Under the pieces are notes generated by a model that was not told the DNA's origin, searched no databases, and was given only the letters and a program-made list of their open reading frames with translations. 12,482 nt of DNA from Micractinium sp. NFX-FRZ (Eukaryota; Chlorophyta; Trebouxiophyceae; Chlorellales; Chlorellaceae): NCBI GenBank assembly GCA_029339195.1, contig JAPTJF010000805.1:1-12482 (forward strand), in the 5' to 3' direction. Of the stretch, positions 7,602 to 12,482 are shown piece by piece (positions within the stretch are counted from its first letter, which is position 1; the number at the start of each line of letters is the position of its first letter). A program made the translations under genes and the position numbers.

Positions 7602-10600
7602 ATGTCCACACCTTCTACTGTTCGCAGGAGAGGCATGGGGGCAGGAACAGCGAGCGATGGCGGTGCAGAGAACGGCGACACCCCTGTAGCGGCGGCGGCA
7701 GGGGCGGCAGCCGCGGCAAAAGCGGCGATGTGCCCGGTGGCGGGCGGCAAGCCAGGCCGCTTGATGGACGAGCTGCCGGCAGTGGTGTTGCTGGTGGTGC
7801 TGTACATGCTGCAGGGAGTGCCGCTGGGACTCTCCATGGGCTCCATGTGAGTGGCGCCTGGTTCACTGCCTCCTCCACTGCTGCCTGAGCGTCTGCCGAA
7901 GAAGTGCCTGCTCGGCACCGTGCCGTCAGCTTGGCCGTATCGCAGGGCTGGCCATGCACTTCAGAGCAGCCCTGCCGGAATGCTTGAAGGCGGCCATCCT
8001 GTGAGGCAGCCCACGGGCCCCCGTCTGTTGCTCTTCCGGCCATGCATGCTCCTGACGGCTGCGTCCTCTGTCCCCTCTTGCTCGGCTGGGCAGGCCTTTT
8101 CTCATGCAAGCTAAGATGAGCTACACCAAGATCGGCATCTTCTCCCTGGCGTCATACCCCTACAGGCAAGCCCCGCTGAGCAGCCAGCCAGGGCAGGCAG
8201 CAAAGATGCACGCCAGCTGCGTGTGGCATGCCATGCTGCACCCATGCGGCCGGGCAGGCTGCCAGCCCCGTGCTCTGCACCTGCACTCTCATGCCATGGT
8301 CTTTGTTTGTGTGTGGGCCCCCCATGCTGTCTTCCTCGCCTGCTGTGCAAGGTTATCGTCCACTCCTTCTTCATCCCATTTACCAGCTGCCAGAAGCATG
8401 TGTCCTTTCAGACTGCAAACTCACTGCACTCTCGCTCTCTCACGATGCTGCAGCTTCAAGCTGCTGTGGAGCCCCATCGTTGACTCCCTCTACTTCCCAG
8501 CCATCGGGCGGCGCCGCTCCTGGATCCTCCCCCTGCAGGTAGGGTGTGGCAGCACGTGGCCGCCCTTGTCCAGCAGGCTTGCCACTTCTAGCAGCTGGCC
8601 TGCAGCCCCGGCTGTCGTTGTCAATTCTGCCTGCTCTGCTCTGTGCGTAGAACGGAGGGCCCGCGGGGCATGCTCCGCTGCAAGTTTCCCCTGCTGCGCG
8701 CACAATGTGGGCCTGCCGCCGCTGCTGCCGCCCCCGCCACCTGCCTGCCTTTTGTTGTAAGCTTCCCACAACCTCGCGCCTGGCCGTCACCGCCCGCCCT
8801 GCTCCCCTACCGCCCCCCCGCCTCCCCTGCAGACCTGCAGCGCCCTCCTCATGCTGTCCTGCGGCGGCTGGGTGGAGGCGCAGCTGGATGCGGGCAACGC
8901 AGCTGGAGTGACGGGGCTTTTCTTCTGCCTGGTGCTGTTGGCGGCCACACAGGACATTGCTGTGGATGGCTGGGCGCTCACGCTGCTCAGCAAGCAGCAC
9001 GTGGGGTGAGCGCGTGTCGCTGCTCCGGTTTGTGTGCTTGGATGCTCGTGGCGGCCATGCAAGGCGTTGCAGTGTGTGGATCTTCTCATCACCACTTCCC
9101 CCGCTGCCCACCCCCCGCAGCTACGCCGCCACCTGCCAGACCCTTCTTAACCCCTGCTGCTCACCCCCTCTGCGTCCCATACCCCCTCCCCCCACCCCCC
9201 TGCAGCTATGCGGCCACCTGCCAGACGGTGGGCATGAACATCGGCTACTTCACCTCCTTCACCGTCTTCCTGGCACTCAACGACGCCTCCTTCTGCAACA
9301 AGTACCTGCCAAACGCCTCGCAGCCGGGCGCAGGTGTGGAGAGCGGGGCCAAGCGGGGGGCAGGGGGTGGTCAGTCAAAGTTGTGCGCCCTCTGCCCTGC
9401 CCTGCATGCCCCTCGCTGCACCTTTCCAGTTGCATCGTCTGCATCATGTTCTCCGCTTGTCTTTTTCTCTCCAACCATCTCCCCTACTTCCCGCCCACCC
9501 TCACCTGTGCTGCCTGCCTGCCTGCCCGCCTGCCTGCAGGTGCACTGTCGCTGTCGGGCTACCTCCGCTTCTGGGGCTGGGCCTACCTGGCCATCACGGC
9601 AGGCGTGGCTCTGCTCACGCGGGAGCGACCCAACGGGCGGGGCGCGTCCACCGACGGCGCCAAGAGCGGGCTGGGCAGCACATACCCCTCGTCCGCTGGG
9701 CTGCGCCGCAGCGCGCGCCTCGCTGGCGCCGCCACGCCCGCCAAGGCGCCACGCGGGCGCAGCGCCGACAGCAGCAGCAGCGCCGACAGCCTGGTGAGGC
9801 TGGGAGAGGGGGCTGAGGACGAGGCGGCGGCGGCACGCGAGGATAGGAGGCATGAGGGAAGTCATGGTGAAAAGGAGCATCATGATGACGAGGACGAGGA
9901 GGAGGGGGAGGAGGTGCTGCCGCTGAGGGAGGCGTACCTGCAGCTCTGGAGGGTCGTGCGCCTGCCTGCCGTCCAGGTGAGGAGGGCGCGGTGATTGCCC
10001 TGCCTGACTGCCGTCCCTGTGAGGGAGCTGAGCGGTGGCTGCCTGCCAACCTGCTGTATGGGTGTCAAGTAACAGCCTGCTTCTGTGTACCCTGCCTCGC
10101 CCGCGCACCCGCCTTGACGCCCCACAACTTACGGCTGTGTCGTGAGCGGCAGGCTCCCAGCCCCGCCACTGTGCTGGTGCAGCTGCTGCCTGCTGTGCAG
10201 CCTGGCCCTGTGCTGCCCGCCAGCCGCATCCTTCCATCCGTCCCTCCGTCCCTACTGCGCCTCCCCCCGCTGCCCCAACCCTGTCCGTGTTGTCCCCGCC
10301 GCTGCCCGCAGCTGCTGGCGCTGGTGCTGGTGACCAGCCGGCTTGGCATGCTGACGGCAGAGGCGGCGGCCCCGCTCAAGCTGCTGGAGAAGGGGGTCAG
10401 CAAGGAGGCACTGGCGGGGCTGGTGAGTGCCTTTGGTCAGTCTTGGGTTGCAGTGCATCGATTGCAGTTGCAAATCCTTAGTTCCGATTTTCGTTACTGC
10501 TGGAGAACGCGGTCAGCAAGGTGAGGCTGGCGAGCGTGAGCGGGGATGTGCTGGCAAAAAAGCTGGTGAAAAGAAGGAGGGGAAGGCATGGGCGGGAGGC

Positions 10601-12482
10601 GGCAGGGTGGGCGGGGATGTACCCGGGGTGCTGCTGTCTGTTTCGTCACTCATGTGCCTGGCCACCTTCTTGCCCTTCCTCTGTCATTTCAATGCAGGTG
10701 CTGGCTGAGCTTGTGTGTGTTTCAATGCGTGTGGATGTTCACTTTCTTGCCCGTTCTTACCCCTTGCATTGCAGGTGCTGGCCGAGTTCTCCATGGAGCT
10801 GGTGCCTGCTCATCTGCGTGCGTGCCTGTTCACCTTCTCCACCTCTGTGCTCACAACCAATGTTCTCTATCGAAACTGTTAATGCTCAATCCTATTGCAG
10901 GTGCTGGCCGAGTTCCCAATGGAGCTAGTGTCTGCGCTGGTGGCGGGGCGCTGGGCTGCCGCCTCCCACCCCTTTGACCCCTGGCTCACCGGCTACCGGG
11001 CGCGCCTGGCGCTGGCGGCGCTCACGTGCGGGGGTGGGGAGGGGTGGGGGGAGGGGTGGGGGGAGGGGCGAGGGAGGCGTGAGGAGGTGGGGAAGCGTGA
11101 GGGGAGGCACGTCCCCACCCCTCACCCTGCAATCTTGTACCGCCGCACCTACACCGCCTTCCCACTGGCCCTGCCTTTCTACCGCCTCGCCTGCACCGTG
11201 CGCCGCTTTCCCGCTGACCCTGCCATTCCACCGCCTCCCCCCACCGTGCCCTTCCCGCCCCCCTGCATTGTGTACCGCAGCACCTACACCGTGTACCGCT
11301 GTCCCTCCCGCTGCCCCTGCCATCCTACCGCCTCACCCCACCATGCCCTGCTCCCCGCCCCCGCCGCACCTACCTGTACCGCAGCACCTACACTGTGTAC
11401 CGCTTCCCGGTTGGCGCCGCCGCCCTCACCGACGCGCCCGCCGCCTTTGCCTGCCTGGCGTTGCTGGGCGTGGCCACCTCCTTCACCTCCACCCTCATGT
11501 TCACCTCCCTGGGATCATTCTTTAACAAGTGAGTGCAAGTGGAGGCTGGGTAGTGTCTTTGGCTTGATTTCGTGTTGGCTTCCTCACCCCATGCCTTTGG
11601 CTGTCATACTTTCCGCTCTTCAACAAGGGTGAGCGGAGGCAGGAGATTGTGTAGGGCAGGGGGCGGGGGGGCAAATTGGGGATACCACAGAAGCACCGAG
11701 CAAGGCAGGGCCGGGCAGGGATGCCCCAATGCCGCCCATCCCTCTCCCCATTCTGGTCGACATTCATCGGCCCGCCAAGATGCGGAGTCGCAGACCCTTA
11801 GGGTGGGGGCGCCTACTGGACCCTGCTCAACCCCACGGTCATCAACCCTCGATGTGCTTTGTGCATTCCCCAACATTGCAGCTTCTTGTCGCAGCATCTC
11901 AGACCCTTAACATGGGGGAGCTCCCCACCTCACCCTCCTACCGCTGTGTCCCAAATCTTGTCATGTGCTGTGCTGCGCCCGCAGGATCTCCGACCCCAAA
12001 ATGGGGGGCGCCTACCTCACCCTGCTCAACACGGTGGCCAACATTGGGGTCACGCTGCCCAAGCTGGCGCTCTTCATAGGTGGGGCAGGCAGTGTACGCC
12101 GTCATTCAATGGTTTGCCTCTCCGCCAGGAGGCCTGTGGGGCGGGCAGTGCGGGCAGTACAGCACACCCCCGTACCTGTATGGCTTTCTTGCACGGCTTG
12201 CCTCTCTGCCTCGCTGGCAGGAAGCCATTCTCACCACATCGGTGTGCACTCGGAATGATGATGTAACCGCATGACTGATGCAATGATGGTTTCTGTGTTG
12301 TTTTGCAGCCACGGATTGGCTCGCCACCTGGGAGCGCGCCTGGGAATTGAAATGATCCACTGATTCGATTGATTGGTTGTTCCCTTGCTTGCAGCCATGG
12401 ACTGGCTCACCACATGGGAGTGCGCCGGCGCCTCTGGCGCAGTCGCGGCGGCGGCCTGCGGCGCCGGCGGCGGCCGCGGCGC
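7602..12482 (+). CDS. Acetyl-CoA transporter, SLC33A1/AT-1 family (3' end off window)
   Basis: Predicted multi-pass membrane transporter that in animals moves acetyl-CoA from cytosol into the ER lumen for acetylation of proteins and glycans. Exons: 7602-7846, 8094-8165, 8454-8538, 8833-9005, 9206-9333, 9540-9976, 10312-10422, 10901-11025, 11385-11528, 11985-12079, 12395-beyond 12482. Phase agrees at all ten junctions, giving about 567 residues so far, against roughly 550 for the human protein. Family hallmarks: LYMLQGVPLGLSMGS (first membrane span), YPYSFKLLWSPIVDSLY with GRRRSW, TQDIAVDGWALTLLS (residues 173-187), GYAATCQTVGMNIGYF, NKYLPN, and ISDPKMGGAYLTLLNT (508-523). The start is the first in-frame ATG and gives an Ala/Gly-rich cytosolic N-terminus. 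Intron 2 is GC-AG. Location and substrate are inferred from the family. Confidence 0.93.
8166..8453 (+). other. GC-AG intron (transporter intron 2)
   Basis: The exon-intron junction reads CCTACAG|GCAAGC. This fits the strict GC-donor consensus AG|GCAAG and leaves phase 2, which the first C of exon 3 completes to Ser (YPYS-FKLLW, as in SLC33A1 proteins). No GT near this point restores the conserved protein. Confidence 0.85.
8340..8501 (+). repeat. Diverged copy of the transporter exon 3 start
   Basis: 8340-8378 against 8461-8499 match at 28 of 39 bases, 121 bp apart. The copy still reads LLCKVIVHSFFIP where the exon reads LLWSPIVDSLYFP, so the codon register is kept. Confidence 0.7.
9117..9226 (+). 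repeat. Duplicated transporter exon 5 acceptor junction
   Basis: 9117-9141 and 9202-9226 match at 23 of 25 bases, 85 bp apart. Both start GCAG|CTA and encode GYAATCQT. Each is preceded by a C-rich tract, so both are plausible acceptors. Confidence 0.9.
9540..9976 (+). other. Transporter exon 6 with an expanded acidic loop
   Basis: The exon starts with GALSLSGYLRFWGWAYLAI, a membrane span, and ends with YLQLWRVVRLPAVQ, the start of the next conserved block. Between them (about residues 262-362) lies a 100-residue hydrophilic loop. It has a basic/Ser part (SAGLRRSARLAG, RSADSSSSADS) and then a strongly acidic, His-containing part (HHDDEDEEEGEE). The human protein has a much shorter linker here. 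It is the largest insertion in an otherwise collinear transporter. Confidence 0.8.
10179..10347 (+). repeat. Weak copy of the transporter exon 7 start
   Basis: About 10197-10231 (GCAGCCTGGCCCTGTGCTG, then CCAGCCG) resembles the exon 7 start at 10308-10347 (GCAGCTGCTGGCGCTGGTG, then CCAGCCG) when gaps are allowed, about 111 bp apart. Low-complexity composition makes this one less certain. Confidence 0.45.
10381..10540 (+). repeat. Copy of the transporter exon 7 donor-side sequence
   Basis: The exon 7 end from 10381 (CTGCTGGAGAAGGGGGTCAG) recurs at 10497 with 31 of 38 bases matching over CTGCTGGAGAACGCGGTCAG and the following stretch, 116 bp apart. Its copy of the donor region contains GTGAG. 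Confidence 0.8.
10694..10935 (+). repeat. Three tandem copies of the transporter exon 8 acceptor junction
   Basis: GCAG|GTGCTGGC occurs at 10694, 10771 and 10897 (the real one). 10771-10809 matches 10897-10935 at 35 of 39 bases. Peptides are VLAEL (copy 1), VLAEFSMELVPA (copy 2) and VLAEFPMELVSA (exon). Copy 2, if used, runs in frame to TAA at about 10880. Confidence 0.92.
11029..11075 (+). repeat. G-rich minisatellite with G-quadruplex potential
   Basis: Repeated GGGGTGGGGA/GGGGAGGGG units just downstream of the transporter exon 8 donor (AC|GTGCGG at 11025/11026). More than four runs of at least four Gs with 1-nt loops lie on the non-template strand, so the pre-mRNA would also carry them. 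Confidence 0.8.
11130..11420 (+). repeat. Tandem array (about 48-bp unit) ending in the transporter exon 9 start
   Basis: Units begin TACCGC or CACCGC at about 11138, 11180, 11229, 11273, 11326 and 11377. The last is the real exon 9 junction. The units at 11273 and 11377 are almost identical over TACCGCAG|CACCTACAC and GTGTACCGCT. Both contain a CAG acceptor in the same register (STYTVYR). Confidence 0.85.
11785..12048 (+). repeat. Three copies of the transporter exon 10 acceptor junction
   Basis: Copies at about 11785-11845 and 11891-11936, with the real junction at 11981-12048. All contain a GCAG or TCGCAG and then a diverged form of ATCTCCGACCC...ATGGGGGGCGCCTAC. The first also keeps ACCCTGCTCAACC; the second keeps CACCTCACCCT. 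Confidence 0.8.
12305..12426 (+). repeat. Duplicated transporter exon 11 acceptor junction
   Basis: 12305-12340 and 12391-12426 match at 31 of 36 bases, 86 bp apart. Both read TTGCAG|CC. The copy encodes ATDWLATWERA and then stops at TGA; the real exon encodes AMDWLTTWECA. Confidence 0.9.
12395..12482 (+). other. Transporter exon 11 (partial)
   Basis: Follows CTTGCAG and completes the Ala codon begun by ATA-G at the end of exon 10, giving AMDWLTTWECA. This corresponds to the conserved segment just before the luminal loop of SLC33A1 (the human protein has WLVDPLTVKEC). The frame then becomes Ala/Gly-rich (GASGAVAAAACGAGGG) and runs off the window. Confidence 0.8.

Noticed and set aside
7025..7918. 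297-codon minus-strand open frame over the intergenic region and both first exons
   Set aside because: It overlaps both supported first exons in wrong frames and has low-complexity composition.
8643..9797. 384-codon plus-strand open frame across transporter exons 4-6
   Set aside because: It crosses well-supported exons in the wrong frame and breaks the SLC33A1 motifs; its length reflects high GC.
10895..11632. 245-codon plus-strand open frame running through exon 8 and intron 8
   Set aside because: Only exon 8 matches the family; beyond 11025 it reads the G-rich tract and the tandem array, which do not resemble the transporter.
3477..12426. Echoes as assembly errors (collapsed or stuttered reads)
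   Set aside because: Most copies differ at several to many positions and the spacings all differ, which a stutter artefact would not produce. The least diverged copies (3501/3585 and 2629/2733) still merit a raw-read check.
2629..12426. Echoes as copies of a mobile element or introner family
   Set aside because: Each copy resembles its own neighbouring exon, not the other copies. I see no shared terminal repeats or target-site duplications.
1..12482. tRNA, rRNA, CRISPR arrays or phage or bacterial genes
   Set aside because: No cloverleaf, ribosomal signature, regular repeat-spacer array or prokaryotic gene layout was seen on either strand.

Overview
The window looks like nuclear DNA from a GC-rich, intron-dense green alga, most likely a Chlorella-like trebouxiophyte. 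This is inferred from style, not from a database hit. Exons are mostly 64-173 nt, introns are mostly about 165-480 nt, donors read GTGAG/GTGGG/GTGCG and acceptors read TGCAG/CGCAG. Proteins carry Ala, Gly, Gln and Glu runs. There are no bacterial operons, RNA genes, CRISPR arrays or recognisable transposons.

Two genes lie head to head. On the minus strand, from an ATG at 7116 leftward past the window edge, is a class 3 (alpha/beta hydrolase) lipase of the sn1-specific diacylglycerol-lipase type. I rebuilt 14 exons plus a C-terminal region, and codon phase agrees at every junction down to position 572. The nucleophile elbow GHSLGGGT is in exon 8. A long low-complexity linker sits in exon 12. 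On the plus strand, from an ATG at 7602 rightward past the window edge, is an acetyl-CoA transporter of the SLC33A1/AT-1 family. It has 11 exons in the window, all phase-consistent, and includes one GC-AG intron. The 485 bp between the two ATGs must hold both 5' regions, probably a shared bidirectional promoter.

The most striking observation concerns the introns. In about half of the 24 modelled introns, across both genes and both strands, I see diverged tandem copies of the splice junction itself. Usually the copy holds the last bases of the intron, the AG acceptor and the first 15-50 bases of the next exon. In a few cases it holds the end of an exon plus its donor. The copies lie on the intron side, mostly 77-183 bp from the real junction; intron 8 of the transporter has a roughly 48-bp array. 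The peptide encoded by the real exon edge can still be read from many copies (RDRQLHSIVLA, GYAATCQT, VLAEFSMELV, DWLATWE). I call them exon-edge echoes. They suggest that introns here grow by tandem duplication across splice sites, leaving decoy or alternative sites. One decoy acceptor (lipase exon 5) would give an in-frame, stop-free 38-codon extension; several others lead to stops or frameshifts.

There is no clear metabolic reason for the pairing beyond a loose lipid/acetyl-CoA link. Both genes are incomplete: the lipase lacks its C-terminus, and the transporter lacks its last part.
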